From assembly GCA_900545545.1 (NCBI GenBank), contig UQZO01000010.1, forward strand, positions 1 through 64,000: a stretch of 64,000 bases of DNA, written 5' to 3'. Source of the DNA: an uncultured Subdoligranulum sp. (lineage in GTDB: Bacteria > Bacillota > Clostridia > Oscillospirales > Ruminococcaceae). A program made the position numbers and the translations under genes. Positions 7,748-17,775 of this stretch are shown here, piece after piece. Below the pieces are notes generated by a model. That model was not told the DNA's origin. It did not search any database and was given only the letters and a program-made list of their open reading frames with translations. Every line of letters begins with the position of its first letter. Within the stretch, counting starts at the first letter, position 1.

Positions 7748-8737
7748 ATGGCTAAGATCATTGGCAACGCTTTGCCCAACATTCCCTGGCAGGACCCGCC
7801 TGCCTCCACCCGCACCCCGCTGTGGCGCTTTGACGGCAACCCCATCATCGGCCGCGACGGCAACAAGCGGTCCAACAGTGTCTTCAACAGCGCCGTGGTT
7901 CCTTTCGGCGACGGCTTTGCGGGTGTTTTCCGCTGCGACAGCCTTTCCATCAGCATGGATATCTTCGCCGGTTTCAGCAAGGACGGCATCCACTGGACCA
8001 TCGACGATGAGCCCATCCACCTGGTGGGCGAGGACCCCGAGGTGACCAACCGTGAGTACCGCTACGACCCCCGCGTCTGCTACATGGACGGCAAGTACTA
8101 CGTCACCTGGTGCAACGGCTACCACGGTCCCACCATCGGCCTGGCCTGGACCGAGGACTTCAAGACCTTCCACCAGCTGGAAAACGCCTTCCTGCCCTAC
8201 AACCGCAACGGCGTTCTGTTCCCCCGCAAGATCCAGGGCCGCTACATGATGATGAGCCGTCCCAGCGACACCGGCCACACCCCCTTCGGCGACATCTTCG
8301 TCAGCCAGAGTGAGGACCTGGTCTACTGGGGCCGCCACCGCTACATGATGGGCGCCGTCAAGGGCGACGAATCCGCCTGGCAGAGCCTGAAGATCGGCCC
8401 CGGCCCCATTCCCATCGAGACCGATGAGGGCTGGCTGCTGATCTACCATGGCGTCATCAACACCTGCAACGGCTATGTCTACCGCATGGGCGCAGCCCTT
8501 TTGGACCTCGACGAGCCCTGGAAGGTCAAGGCCCGCGGCAAGGATTACATCCTGGCCCCCCATATGCCCTACGAGTGCATGGGCGACGTTCCCAATGTCA
8601 CCTTCCCCTGCGCGGCGCTGGCTGACGCCGCCACCGGCCGCATCGCCGTCTACTACGGTTGCGCCGACACCGTCACCGGCCTGGCCTTCACCACCGTGGA
8701 CCGCGTGCTGGATTACATCAAGGCCAATTCGTTCTGA
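7748..8737 (+). CDS. GH130-family beta-mannoside phosphorylase, probably Man-beta-1,4-GlcNAc type
   Basis: This 329-residue cytoplasmic protein has the five-bladed GH130 layout: an N-terminal NPIIGRDG stretch, the SVFNSAVV strand, the catalytic-region YDPRV motif near residue 103, and TWCNGYHGP. The family splits beta-mannosides with phosphate to give mannose-1-phosphate. The absence of a signal peptide and the neighbouring GH38 and GH20 genes favour the subfamily that cleaves the Man-beta-1,4-GlcNAc core of N-glycans rather than mannan oligosaccharides. The start is set by GCAGGAGGTTTATT. The downstream phosphohexomutase and mannose-6-phosphate isomerase would process its product. Subfamily placement needs a tree. 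Confidence 0.8.
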   Translation: MAKIIGNALPNIPWQDPPASTRTPLWRFDGNPIIGRDGNKRSNSVFNSAVVPFGDGFAGVFRCDSLSISMDIFAGFSKDGIHWTIDDEPIHLVGEDPEVTNREYRYDPRVCYMDGKYYVTWCNGYHGPTIGLAWTEDFKTFHQLENAFLPYNRNGVLFPRKIQGRYMMMSRPSDTGHTPFGDIFVSQSEDLVYWGRHRYMMGAVKGDESAWQSLKIGPGPIPIETDEGWLLIYHGVINTCNGYVYRMGAALLDLDEPWKVKARGKDYILAPHMPYECMGDVPNVTFPCAALADAATGRIAVYYGCADTVTGLAFTTVDRVLDYIKANSF

Positions 8738-8763
8738 ACCCGGTTTCAGAGAAAGGACTTCCT

Positions 8764-11700
8764 ATGGATACAATGAGCTTTCTGGACAAACGGATCAACG
8801 GCATCTGCACCGAACTGCAGAAGCTTTCCGTAAAGCAGAAATTCCCCACCGACAACTGGCTGTACAAGCCGGGCAACTTCCTGCGGCCCGAGGACGCCGA
8901 CGCCGATGCCGCCCCCTTTGAGGCCTTCGACTGCCGCACCATGCACTGGTACGGCCCCGACAAGCACTACTGGTTCCGCGCCGATGTGACGGTGCCCCCC
9001 GAGCTGGACGGCAAACCGCTGTGGATGCACGTCTGCACCCAGATCGACGAGTGGGACGACGCCAAGAACCCCCAGTTCCTGCTGTTCGTCAACGGCGTGG
9101 TGACCCAGGGCATCGACATGAACCACCGCGACGTGCTGCTGGACCGCTGCGCCAAGGCCGGCACCACCTACCGCCTGGAACTGCAGGCTTACACCGGCAC
9201 CCTGCACACCGAGTTCAACCTCATCGTGGACCTGCGGGAAGTGGACCCCGAGATCGAGGGGCTGTACTACGACATGGTGGTGCCGCTGCAGGCTTTCCCC
9301 CGGCTGGATGAGGACAGCAAGGCCCGCCGCGACCTGGAGCGTGTGCTCAACGAGGCCGTGAACCTGCTGGACCTGCGCACCCCCTACAACGAGAGCTTCT
9401 ACGCCAGCGTGGCCGAGGCCCGCAAGTACCTGGCCAAGGCGCTGTACACCGACCTGGCCGGCCATGACGAAGTCATCGCCAGCTGCATCGGCCACACCCA
9501 CATCGACGTGGCCTGGTGGTGGACGGTGGCCCAGACCCGGGAAAAGGTCTGCCGCAGCTTTGCCACGGTGCTCAAACTCATGGAGGAGTACCCCAACTAC
9601 AAGTTCATGTCCAGCCAGCCCCAGCTGTACTACTTCCTGAAACAGCGCTACCCCGAACTGTATGAGCAGATCAAGGCCCGGGTGGCCGAGGGACGCTGGG
9701 AGCCGGAAGGCGGCATGTGGGTGGAAGCCGACTGCAACCTGACCAGCGGCGAGAGCCTGGTGCGCCAGTTCCTGTACGGCAAGCGCTTCTTCAAGGAAGA
9801 GTTCGGCGTGGACAACCGCATCCTGTGGCTGCCCGACGTCTTCGGCTATTCCGGCGCGCTGCCCCAGATCATGAAGAAGTGCGGCATTGACTACTTCATG
9901 ACCACCAAGCTGGCCTGGAACCAGTTCAACAAGATGCCCTACGACACCTTCAAGTGGCGCGGCATCGACGGCACCGAGATCCTGACCCACCTGGTCACCA
10001 CCCTGGGCGTGGGCCAGGACGAGAAGGACTTCTTTACCACCTACAACGGCATGCTGCACCCCGATGCCATCATCGGCGGCTGGCACCGCTACCAGCAGAA
10101 GAACATCAACAACGATATTCTGGTCTGCTACGGTTACGGCGACGGCGGCGGCGGCCCCACCCGCGCCATGCTGGAAACTTCCACCCGCATGGAAAAGGGC
10201 GTGGAAGGTCTGCCCAAGGTGCGCCAGGTCTTCTCCCGCACCTTCTTTGACGAGCTGAAGGACCGCGTGGCCGACAACCGCCGCCTGCCCACCTGGGAGG
10301 GCGAGCTCTACTTCGAGTATCACCGCGGCACCCTGACCTCCATGGCCCGGAACAAGCGCTCCAACCGCAAGGCCGAGCTGCACATGATGGACCTGGAGCT
10401 GCTCAGCGTGCTGGCCGCCCCCGAAGTGGCCTACCCCACCGAGGCGCTGGACCGCCTGTGGCACGGCATCCTCATCAACCAGTTCCACGACATCCTGCCC
10501 GGTTCCTCCATCCACGAGGTGTACGAGGTTACCAAGAAGGAATACGAGGAGATGGAAGCCGAGATCGGCACCCTGCGCGACGAGCGCCTGACCGCCCTGA
10601 CCCCCGCCGGGGAAGGCGTGACGGTGTACAACACCACCGGCTTTGCCCGCAACGACGTGGTGGCCCTGGGCGACTGCCAGGCCGAAGCCCTGGCCGACGA
10701 GGACGGCTACGTCTACCCCGTGCAGCAGACTGCCGAGGGCGCCGTGGCCTTTGTGGCCAACCTGCCCAGCAAGGGCCGCAAGACCTTTGCCCCCGCCAAG
10801 GCCGTTCCGGCCGACGCCCGCTTCACCCTTTCGGCGGACGGCCACGCCCTGGAGACCCCCTTCTACACCGTGCGCTTTGACGAGCACGGCAACATCGCCG
10901 GTCTCTTCGACAAGGAGAACCGCCGCGAAGTGCTGCAGGCCGGCAAGACTGCCAACCTGATGCGGGTCTTTGAGGACAAGCCCATCTACTACGACAACTG
11001 GGATATCGACATCTTCTACACCGAGAAGTTCTGGGATGTCACCGACCTGAAGGCCTTCACCTGGACCGAGACCGGCCCGGTGCGCGCCACCCTGCACATT
11101 GAGCGCGCCTTCAGCAACTCCACCATCTCCCAGGATATCCACTTCTACGCCGACGTGCGCCGCATCGACTTTGTGACCACCGTGGACTGGAAGGAACACC
11201 AGCATCTGCTCAAGGTGCAGTTCCCCTGCAACGTCCACACCGACGAGGCTACCTTCGAGGTGCAGTACGGCAACCTGACCCGCAAGACCCACACCAACAC
11301 CAGCTGGGACAAAGCCCGCTTCGAGAGCTGCGGCCAGAAATGGGCCGACCTGTCCGAGGGCCATTACGGCGTCAGCCTGCTGAACGACTGCAAGTACGGC
11401 CATTCCGTCAAGGACAGCTGCATCAGCCTGACCCTCATCAAATCCGGCATTGAGCCCAACCCCACCACCGACCAGGAAGTGCACCACTTCACCTACGCCC
11501 TGTACCCCCACGCCGAGACCTGGCGCGCTGCGGGCACCGTGCGGGAGGCCTTCTTCCTGAACCAGCCCGCGCTGGCCGTGGCGGGCGGCACCCCGGGCGA
11601 AGCCTTCTGCCTGGCCGCCTGTGAAGCCCCCAACGTGGTGGTGGAGACCATCAAGCAGGCCGAGGACGGCGACGGCATCATCGTGCGTATGTACGAGAGC

Positions 11701-11865
11701 GAGAACGCCCTGACCGACACCGTGCTGCACTGGGGCCGCCCCGTGGCCGAGGCTGTGAGCTGCGACTGCCTGGAGCAGCCCGACGGCGAGCCGGTCACCG
11801 TGGACGCCGAGGGCATCCACTTCACCATCAAGCCCTACGAGATCAAGACGCTGCGCATCCGCTGA
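8764..11865 (+). CDS. GH38 alpha-mannosidase
   Basis: A 1033-residue cytoplasmic enzyme without a signal peptide. An N-terminal domain of about 230 residues precedes the GH38 catalytic barrel. The barrel begins with the zinc motif GHTHIDVAWWW and contains the nucleophile region WLPDVFGYSGALPQIM. The mid domain HGILINQFHDILPGSSIHEV and the C-terminal beta-sandwich (KSGIEPNPTTDQEVHHFTYALYPH) complete a full-length bacterial class II alpha-mannosidase. The start at 8764 follows AGAAAGGACTTCCT and lies 26 bases after the GH130 stop. The longer open frame upstream is not used. It would remove alpha-linked mannose from imported N-glycan fragments before GH130 acts on the core. Confidence 0.93.
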   Translation: MDTMSFLDKRINGICTELQKLSVKQKFPTDNWLYKPGNFLRPEDADADAAPFEAFDCRTMHWYGPDKHYWFRADVTVPPELDGKPLWMHVCTQIDEWDDAKNPQFLLFVNGVVTQGIDMNHRDVLLDRCAKAGTTYRLELQAYTGTLHTEFNLIVDLREVDPEIEGLYYDMVVPLQAFPRLDEDSKARRDLERVLNEAVNLLDLRTPYNESFYASVAEARKYLAKALYTDLAGHDEVIASCIGHTHIDVAWWWTVAQTREKVCRSFATVLKLMEEYPNYKFMSSQPQLYYFLKQRYPELYEQIKARVAEGRWEPEGGMWVEADCNLTSGESLVRQFLYGKRFFKEEFGVDNRILWLPDVFGYSGALPQIMKKCGIDYFMTTKLAWNQFNKMPYDTFKWRGIDGTEILTHLVTTLGVGQDEKDFFTTYNGMLHPDAIIGGWHRYQQKNINNDILVCYGYGDGGGGPTRAMLETSTRMEKGVEGLPKVRQVFSRTFFDELKDRVADNRRLPTWEGELYFEYHRGTLTSMARNKRSNRKAELHMMDLELLSVLAAPEVAYPTEALDRLWHGILINQFHDILPGSSIHEVYEVTKKEYEEMEAEIGTLRDERLTALTPAGEGVTVYNTTGFARNDVVALGDCQAEALADEDGYVYPVQQTAEGAVAFVANLPSKGRKTFAPAKAVPADARFTLSADGHALETPFYTVRFDEHGNIAGLFDKENRREVLQAGKTANLMRVFEDKPIYYDNWDIDIFYTEKFWDVTDLKAFTWTETGPVRATLHIERAFSNSTISQDIHFYADVRRIDFVTTVDWKEHQHLLKVQFPCNVHTDEATFEVQYGNLTRKTHTNTSWDKARFESCGQKWADLSEGHYGVSLLNDCKYGHSVKDSCISLTLIKSGIEPNPTTDQEVHHFTYALYPHAETWRAAGTVREAFFLNQPALAVAGGTPGEAFCLAACEAPNVVVETIKQAEDGDGIIVRMYESENALTDTVLHWGRPVAEAVSCDCLEQPDGEPVTVDAEGIHFTIKPYEIKTLRIR

Positions 11866-11915
11866 GCGGCGCAGCCCCCCCACACAACAGGCCGCAAGGC
11901 CGCGAGGATATTGTT

Positions 11916-13745
11916 ATGGCAATGGAATTTTTGCCGCAGCCCAAACGGGCGGAAGCCCGTTCCGGGGTATGGACGCTGACGCCCCATACCCGCATTGTTC
12001 TGCGCCCCGGCACCGCGCCGGAGGCCCTGCTCTACGCCGAGATGCTGCGCGACGCCGTGCGTGACCAGGCCGGGTTCTGCCCGGCCCTGGGCCGCGGGGA
12101 AGCCGCCGGGGGCGACATCGCCCTTTGCATCGACACCGACCTGCCCGCCGCCCGCTACACCCTGACCGTAAGCCCCGAGGGGGCCGTGATCGCCGCCGGG
12201 GACGACGAGGCGCTGTGCAACGGCGTACAGACGCTGATCCAGTACCTGGAGCGCCACGGCGCCGTGCTGCCCGCCCTTTTTGTGGAGGACTGGCCCGACC
12301 TGCTCAACCGCGGCTACTACCAGGACTGCTCCCGCGGGCGTGTGCCCACCCTGGACTACCTGAAACGGGTGGCCGACCTGCTCTGCCGCTACAAGATCAA
12401 CCAGTGGCAGCTCTACATCGAGCACACCTATCTTTTCCGCGACCTGTCCGAGGCATGGCGGGACGATACCCCGCTGACCGCCGACGACATCCTGGAACTG
12501 GACGCCTACTGCGCCGCGCGCCACATTGAGCTGGTGCCGTCGCTGTCCAGCTTCGGGCATATGTACAAGATCCTTTCCACCAAGACCTGCTGCGACCTCT
12601 GCGAGCTGCCGGATTCCGAAAAGATCCCCTTCAGCTACACCTACGCCGGGGCGCACCACACGCTGAATGTCTCCCGCCCCGATGTGGTGGACTTCATCAA
12701 GAAGCTCATCGACGAGTACCGGCCGCTGTTCCGCTCCAACAAGTTCAACATCTGTGCCGACGAGACCTTCGACCTGGGCAAGGGCCGCAGCAAGGCGCTG
12801 GCCGATGAACTGGGGGAGAAAACCCTCTATGTCCGCCACGTCAAGGCGCTGTGCGAGTACCTGGTCAGCCAGGGCTGCATCCCCATGTTCTGGGGCGACA
12901 TCATGTGGCGGTTCCCCCAGAGCTGCGCCGAGCTGCCCAAGGAGACCATCTGCCTGAACTGGGGGTACCTGCCCAACCAGCGGGAGAATGAGATCCGCGA
13001 CATTGCCGCCAGCGGCATCACCCAGTATGCCTGCCCGGGCGTCTGCGGCTGGAACCGCTGGGTACCGCTGTACCGCTACGCCTACTCCAACATCCGGGCC
13101 ATGTGCCACCATGCCCACAAGTACCATGCCATCGGCCTGTTGAACACCGACTGGGGCGACTACGCCCACATCAACGACCCGCGGCTGACCATCCCCGGCA
13201 TTCTGTACGGCGCCGCCTTCGGCTGGAACGCCCAGCCGGTGGAGATGGAGGAGCTGAACGAAGCGGTCTCCCGCATCGGATACGGCGACACCAGCGGCCA
13301 GCTGATGGCCGGTATGACCGACCTTTCGGACCACGAGATCTTTGACTGGCAGCACGCCGTCAACTGGATGGACGGGGACGAGGCACGCCGCGCCGAACTG
13401 CTGGCCGAGCTGGACCTGACCCAGGTGCCTGCCGCCAACGCCGCCGTGGCCGATGCCCTGGCCCGGGTGCTGGCCTGTGCCCCCACCCTGCCCGCCGGCC
13501 GCAAGGAGATCCTGAGCCTGGCCAGCGTTACCGCCGAGAGCGTGACGATCTGGAACGAGATCGGCGCCTGGCTGGCCGGTCCCCGCGCCGAAAACCCGGC
13601 CCTGGCCGCCCGGCTGGAGCACTGGTACCACCTCTACCTGGCGCAGTGGCGCCAGGTCAGCCGCGAGAGCGGACTGCCCAACCTGACCCGGCTGATCGTG
13701 CGGTATGCCGATCTGCTGCGCGGGCGGCAGCTCCGGGCGGAGTAA
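11916..13745 (+). CDS. GH20-type beta-N-acetylhexosaminidase, cytoplasmic
   Basis: A 609-residue protein with an N-terminal GH20b-like alpha/beta domain (residues 1-125) and a GH20-like TIM barrel. The barrel includes GYYQDCSRGRVPTLDYLKRV, the LVPSLSSFGHMYKIL strand and the paired acidic residues in NICADETFDLGKG, the usual catalytic Asp-Glu site of GH20. No signal peptide is present, so it acts on imported sugars. The C-terminal 170 residues are helical. It follows the GH38 gene by 50 bases and precedes the MFS gene. The likely role is removing terminal GlcNAc or GalNAc from N-glycan pieces; the exact linkage is unknown. Confidence 0.8.
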   Translation: MAMEFLPQPKRAEARSGVWTLTPHTRIVLRPGTAPEALLYAEMLRDAVRDQAGFCPALGRGEAAGGDIALCIDTDLPAARYTLTVSPEGAVIAAGDDEALCNGVQTLIQYLERHGAVLPALFVEDWPDLLNRGYYQDCSRGRVPTLDYLKRVADLLCRYKINQWQLYIEHTYLFRDLSEAWRDDTPLTADDILELDAYCAARHIELVPSLSSFGHMYKILSTKTCCDLCELPDSEKIPFSYTYAGAHHTLNVSRPDVVDFIKKLIDEYRPLFRSNKFNICADETFDLGKGRSKALADELGEKTLYVRHVKALCEYLVSQGCIPMFWGDIMWRFPQSCAELPKETICLNWGYLPNQRENEIRDIAASGITQYACPGVCGWNRWVPLYRYAYSNIRAMCHHAHKYHAIGLLNTDWGDYAHINDPRLTIPGILYGAAFGWNAQPVEMEELNEAVSRIGYGDTSGQLMAGMTDLSDHEIFDWQHAVNWMDGDEARRAELLAELDLTQVPAANAAVADALARVLACAPTLPAGRKEILSLASVTAESVTIWNEIGAWLAGPRAENPALAARLEHWYHLYLAQWRQVSRESGLPNLTRLIVRYADLLRGRQLRAE

Positions 13746-13763
13746 ACCGCCGGGAGGCTTTCG

Positions 13764-15044
13764 ATGGGCTTGTTCCGTCACTTGTTTTTTCCGCCTGATC
13801 CCCCCACCGAAACCCAACTGGAGGCCGGCCGCCACGCCCTGATCACCGAGGGTGCCGTGGCCGCCGTCCTCTACTCGGTGGGTACCGGCAACTTTCTGGC
13901 CGGTTACCTGAGCCAGCTGGGCGCTTCCATTTCCTTCTGCGCCTTTGTGGCCATGATCCCCCAGCTGGGCTGCGTACTGCAGTTTTTCTCTCCCTTTCTG
14001 TTTGAGCGCATCCATCACCGCAAACTGTCCATCTGGCTGTTGTGCGTAGTCTACCGGTTCGCCCTGGCGGCGGTCTTTCTGGTGCCCCTGGCGGTGCCGG
14101 GCCACAGCCAGGCCCGGTGGGTGGTGCTGGCGCTCTATACCGTATCCTTTTTTGCGGCCGGCGTGGTCACGCCGGGGCTTTCCCACCTGACGCTGGGTCT
14201 GGCGCCGGAAGGGCGCCGGGGTGCCTTTTTTGCCCGCAAGGACATTGTGGCCGTCTGTGTAAACAGCGCCGCCACCCTGGTGCTGGGCCGCCTGCTGGAC
14301 CGCTTTACCCGGGGCGGCGACCCCGACACCGGCTACCTGCTCATCGGCATCGTCTGCGCCCTGCTGGCCCTGTTCGACGCCGTGCTGCTGGCTCTGGTGC
14401 ACGAAAACCCCGTCGCCTTTGTAAGCAAGGTGCGCCCCGCCGACATCCTGCGCCCCGTGCGGGATGCCTCCTACCGGCCGCTGCTGCTCTACTGCATTCT
14501 GGGCGGCCTGCCGGGCGGGCTTTCCACGCCCTTCCTCTCGGTCTACCAGCTGCGGGTGCTGGGGCTGAGCCACAGCTTCATCACCACGGTGGGCGTGGTT
14601 TCCGCCGTGGCCGGTATGGCCGGCAGCTGGTACTGGGGCCGTCTGGCCGATGCCGCCGGCTGGCGCCGGGTCATCTGGCTGACCGCCACCATCAATCTTT
14701 CCTGTACGCTGGGCTGGGCCTTGATCCGCCCTGCCTGGGCGCCGTTTACCGCCCCTGTGCTGATGGTTGCCACCGCTGCCTGCAGCAGCGGTGCCAGCAT
14801 TGCCAGCATGAACCTGCAGTTTGCCTCCAGCCCCGCCAACGCCAAAACCACCTACATCAGCGTGACGTCGGCGTCCGCCAGCATTGCCGCCTGCCTGATG
14901 GCCAGCGTGGGCACCACCATACAGCCCCTGCTGGAAACCGTCTTTGGCAACGGCAGCATCCCCTGCCTGTTTTTGCTGGCCGGGGTGCTGGGCTTTACCA
15001 ACCTGGCCGTCAACGGCCGCAAACTGCCCAATACCAAATCCTGA
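13764..15044 (+). CDS. MFS transporter
   Basis: A 426-residue membrane protein with about 12 hydrophobic segments in two halves and a central basic loop after residue 200 (FVSKVRPADILRPVRDASYR). The start follows CGGGAGGCTTTCG, 18 bases after the GH20 stop. It sits between hexosaminidase and glycosidase genes, so it may import or export a mono- or disaccharide from this pathway. Family resemblance is only to MFS in general, so the direction and substrate are not known. Confidence 0.75.
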   Translation: MGLFRHLFFPPDPPTETQLEAGRHALITEGAVAAVLYSVGTGNFLAGYLSQLGASISFCAFVAMIPQLGCVLQFFSPFLFERIHHRKLSIWLLCVVYRFALAAVFLVPLAVPGHSQARWVVLALYTVSFFAAGVVTPGLSHLTLGLAPEGRRGAFFARKDIVAVCVNSAATLVLGRLLDRFTRGGDPDTGYLLIGIVCALLALFDAVLLALVHENPVAFVSKVRPADILRPVRDASYRPLLLYCILGGLPGGLSTPFLSVYQLRVLGLSHSFITTVGVVSAVAGMAGSWYWGRLADAAGWRRVIWLTATINLSCTLGWALIRPAWAPFTAPVLMVATAACSSGASIASMNLQFASSPANAKTTYISVTSASASIAACLMASVGTTIQPLLETVFGNGSIPCLFLLAGVLGFTNLAVNGRKLPNTKS

Positions 15045-15068
15045 TTCCCTATGGGAGGAATGTTTCCG

Positions 15069-17672
15069 ATGTTCCCTTACCAAGATGCAAAACTGCCCAT
15101 TGAAAAGCGCATTGACGACCTGCTGGGCCGCATGACGCTGCGGGAAAAGATCTTGCAGACCGACCAGTATTTCTCCGGCGATTTTACCACCCAGGACGAA
15201 AACGGCCAGGTGACCGCCATGGACCTGGACCGGCTGGACAAACTGCTGCAGGGCTACAGCGCCGGCAGTGTGCAGCTGCGCGGCATGGATGCCGCCCAGG
15301 CCAACACCGTGCAGCGCTATGCCATCGAGAAAACCCGCCTGGGCATCCCCTTCCTTTTCAGTGAGGAAGCCCTCCACGGCCTGATGACCAACCGCGCCAC
15401 CAGCTTCCCCCAGCAGATCGGCCTGGCCGCCACCTTCCACCCCGAGCTGGGCCGGGAGATGGGCCATGCCATCGCCACCGAGACCCGCGCCATGGGCATC
15501 CACGAGACCTACAGCCCCGTGATGGACCTGATCCGCGACCCGCGCTACGGCCGGGGCGAGGAATCCTACGGCGAGGACACCCACCTCTGCGGTGAGTTTG
15601 CCCGGGAAGTGGTGCGCGGCATGCAGGGCGACGACCTGACCGCCCCCGATGCCATTGCCGCCGAGCCCAAGCACTATGTGGGCTACGGCAACCCTGTGGG
15701 CGGCCTGAACTGCGCCCCCTGCACCATGGGCCGCCACGATGTGTTCAGCGACTGCCTGCCGGTGTTTGAGGCGGCCTTCCGGGACGGCGGCGCCGTGGAC
15801 GCCATGTGCAGCTACAACTCCATCGACAGCATCCCGGTCTCCATGGACCACGAGCTGCTGACCGATGTGCTGCGCGGCCAATACGGCATGCGCGGCTTTG
15901 TGCGCACCGACCTGACCGCTGTCTCCCGCCTGTACGACTGGCACTTCATTGCCCCCACGCCGGAGGAGGCCATCCGCCTGGGCGTGGAAGCGGGCGTGGA
16001 CCTGCAGCTGTACGACTTCCCCCACGATGTATGGCAGGACTCCCTGCAGCATCTGGTGGAAAGCGGCAAGATGGACGTTTCGGTGGTGGATACCGCCTGC
16101 CGCCGGGTGCTGCGGGTCAAGTTCATGCTGGGCCTGTTTGAGCACCCCTACACCGATGAACACCGGGCCGAGACCGTGCTGCGCCGTCCCGAACACCTGG
16201 ACCTGGCCCGCCGTATTGCCCGGGAAAGCGTGGTACTGCTGAAAAACGACGGCATCCTGCCCCTGCGCAAGGACCTGGGCTGCGTGGCCGTCATCGGCCC
16301 CGGCGCCGACACCCCCGCTTTGGGCGACTACTCCGAAGCCCGGGGCCGCGTGGGCGCCGTGACGGTGCTGGACGGCATCAAGGCCGCCGTGGCCCCCGGC
16401 ACCAAAGTGCTGCACGCCCGGGGCTGCAACTTCCTGGGCCAGGCGCTGCACCCCTTTGACCCCGGCATGCTGCTGGATGAGGACGGCAACCCCGGCCTGA
16501 CCGGCCGCTACTACAACGGCCCCAAACCCGAGGGTACCCCCGTGCAGACCCGCAGCGACCGTACCGTCAACTTCAACTGGATCTTCGCCCTGCCCCACCC
16601 CGAGCTGGACGCCAACTGCTTCAGCGTGGCCTGGACCGGCTATGTCTGCATGCCCAAGACCATGGACGGCTGCATCGGCCTGAGCACCCAGGACAGCATG
16701 AAGCTCTACGTCGACGACGAGCTTCTCATCGACGGCTGGGGCCCCGACAAGAGCGCCGACCAGGCCCTGGACTTCCACTTTGAGGCGGGCCGCCGCTACA
16801 AGGTGCGCATCGAGTTCGTCAACGACGGCCGCGGCGCCCGTGTCATCTTCGGCTACAGCGCCGGGCGCGAGGACTTCGACTCCGCCGTGGCCGCCGCCAA
16901 GCAGGCGGATGTGGCCATCCTTTGCATGGGCGACAACGAGGAGACCAGCGGCGAAAACTTCGACCGCATCTCTCTGGACCTGCCCGGCCGCCAGCTGGAA
17001 CTGGTGAAGGCCGTCTACGCCACCGGCACGCCGGTGGTACTGCTGCTGCAAAGCGGCCGCCCGGTGAGCGCCAACTGGGAGAACGAGCATCTGCCCGCCA
17101 TCCTGGAAGCCTGGTTCCCCGGCGAGCAGGGCGGCAACGGCATTGCCGATGTGCTGTTCGGCGACGCCGCGCCCACCGGTCGTCTGCCCATCACCTTCCC
17201 CCGCAGCGTGGGCCAGGTGCCCTGCCATTACAGCCGCCGTCCCGGCGGCGGCAAGCGCTATGTGGAGATGGACTGGATGCCCTTGTATCCCTTCGGCTAC
17301 GGCCTTTCCTACACCAGCTTTGCCTTCCGTGACCTGGCGCTGGACCGCACCGAGATGGACCCCGGCGACACCGTGCAGGTGAGCTTTACGGTGGAAAACA
17401 CCGGCGCCCGCCCCGGCGTGGCCGTGCCCCAGCTCTATGTGCGGGACTACTACAGCTCGGTGGTCAAGCCGGAACGGCAGCTGGCCGCCTTTACCCGGGT
17501 GGAACTGGCCCCCGGCGAAAGCCGCCGCGTCACCCTGCCGGTTGGCCCCCGCGCCCTGCGCACCCTGGGCCCCGACTATGTCTGGCGTGTGGAACCCGGC
17601 GATTTTGAAATTCAGCTGGGCGACAACGCCGAAAACATCCTGCTGCGCACCGACCTGACCGTGCGCGGGTAA
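15069..17672 (+). CDS. GH3 glycoside hydrolase with inserted PA14 domain
   Basis: An 867-residue protein built as a GH3 barrel (residues 15-330), a first alpha/beta sandwich part, a PA14 domain (about 470-600, GLTGRYYNGP to GARVIFGYS), the rest of the sandwich and a C-terminal fibronectin-III-like domain. The nucleophile region is GFVRTDLTAVSRL and the substrate loop is AAEPKHYVGYGNP. No signal peptide. Three in-frame ATGs occur; the one at 15069 is best spaced (9 bases) from GGGAGGA, while the others overlap or touch that site. GH3 enzymes of this layout are usually beta-glucosidases; beta-mannosidase or hexosaminidase activity cannot be excluded. Confidence 0.85.
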   Translation: MFPYQDAKLPIEKRIDDLLGRMTLREKILQTDQYFSGDFTTQDENGQVTAMDLDRLDKLLQGYSAGSVQLRGMDAAQANTVQRYAIEKTRLGIPFLFSEEALHGLMTNRATSFPQQIGLAATFHPELGREMGHAIATETRAMGIHETYSPVMDLIRDPRYGRGEESYGEDTHLCGEFAREVVRGMQGDDLTAPDAIAAEPKHYVGYGNPVGGLNCAPCTMGRHDVFSDCLPVFEAAFRDGGAVDAMCSYNSIDSIPVSMDHELLTDVLRGQYGMRGFVRTDLTAVSRLYDWHFIAPTPEEAIRLGVEAGVDLQLYDFPHDVWQDSLQHLVESGKMDVSVVDTACRRVLRVKFMLGLFEHPYTDEHRAETVLRRPEHLDLARRIARESVVLLKNDGILPLRKDLGCVAVIGPGADTPALGDYSEARGRVGAVTVLDGIKAAVAPGTKVLHARGCNFLGQALHPFDPGMLLDEDGNPGLTGRYYNGPKPEGTPVQTRSDRTVNFNWIFALPHPELDANCFSVAWTGYVCMPKTMDGCIGLSTQDSMKLYVDDELLIDGWGPDKSADQALDFHFEAGRRYKVRIEFVNDGRGARVIFGYSAGREDFDSAVAAAKQADVAILCMGDNEETSGENFDRISLDLPGRQLELVKAVYATGTPVVLLLQSGRPVSANWENEHLPAILEAWFPGEQGGNGIADVLFGDAAPTGRLPITFPRSVGQVPCHYSRRPGGGKRYVEMDWMPLYPFGYGLSYTSFAFRDLALDRTEMDPGDTVQVSFTVENTGARPGVAVPQLYVRDYYSSVVKPERQLAAFTRVELAPGESRRVTLPVGPRALRTLGPDYVWRVEPGDFEIQLGDNAENILLRTDLTVRG

Positions 17673-17685
17673 ACAAAAAAACGCG

Positions 17686-17723
17686 GGCGGACCGGTGCAG
17701 ACGGTCCGCCTGTGTGGTATAAT
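17686..17723 (+). promoter_or_regulatory. Hairpin and extended -10 promoter before the phosphohexomutase
   Basis: A 9-bp perfect stem GGCGGACCG/CGGTCCGCC (17686-17710) lacks a downstream T run. An extended -10 element TGGTATAAT ends at 17723, about 50 bases before the mutase start. The central sugar-phosphate genes may thus have their own promoter as well as read-through. Confidence 0.45.
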
Positions 17724-17775
17724 GAGGCTACCCGAACAAGCCTTCCCCATCTTGAATCTTCAGGAGCGTGCAACC

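Noticed and set aside
7528..7755. A 75-residue plus-strand frame before the GH130 gene
   Set aside because: It overlaps the GH130 start, has no resemblance to a family and no good ribosome site.
8746..11883. A 1045-residue minus-strand open frame opposite the GH38 gene
   Set aside because: Same reasons: mirror of a strong catalytic gene, composition typical of antisense shadows, no ribosome site worth noting.
17686..17710. Terminator after the GH3 gene
   Set aside because: The stem is strong but no T run follows on the plus strand; the A-rich flank would serve only a minus-strand transcript, and no gene lies there.
11835..17750. A 1971-residue open frame on the minus strand across the GH20, MFS and GH3 genes
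   Set aside because: It is antisense to three well-recognised genes, has low-complexity Gly/Ala/Val/His-rich translation with no family match, and is a common by-product of biased third codon positions in GC-rich DNA.
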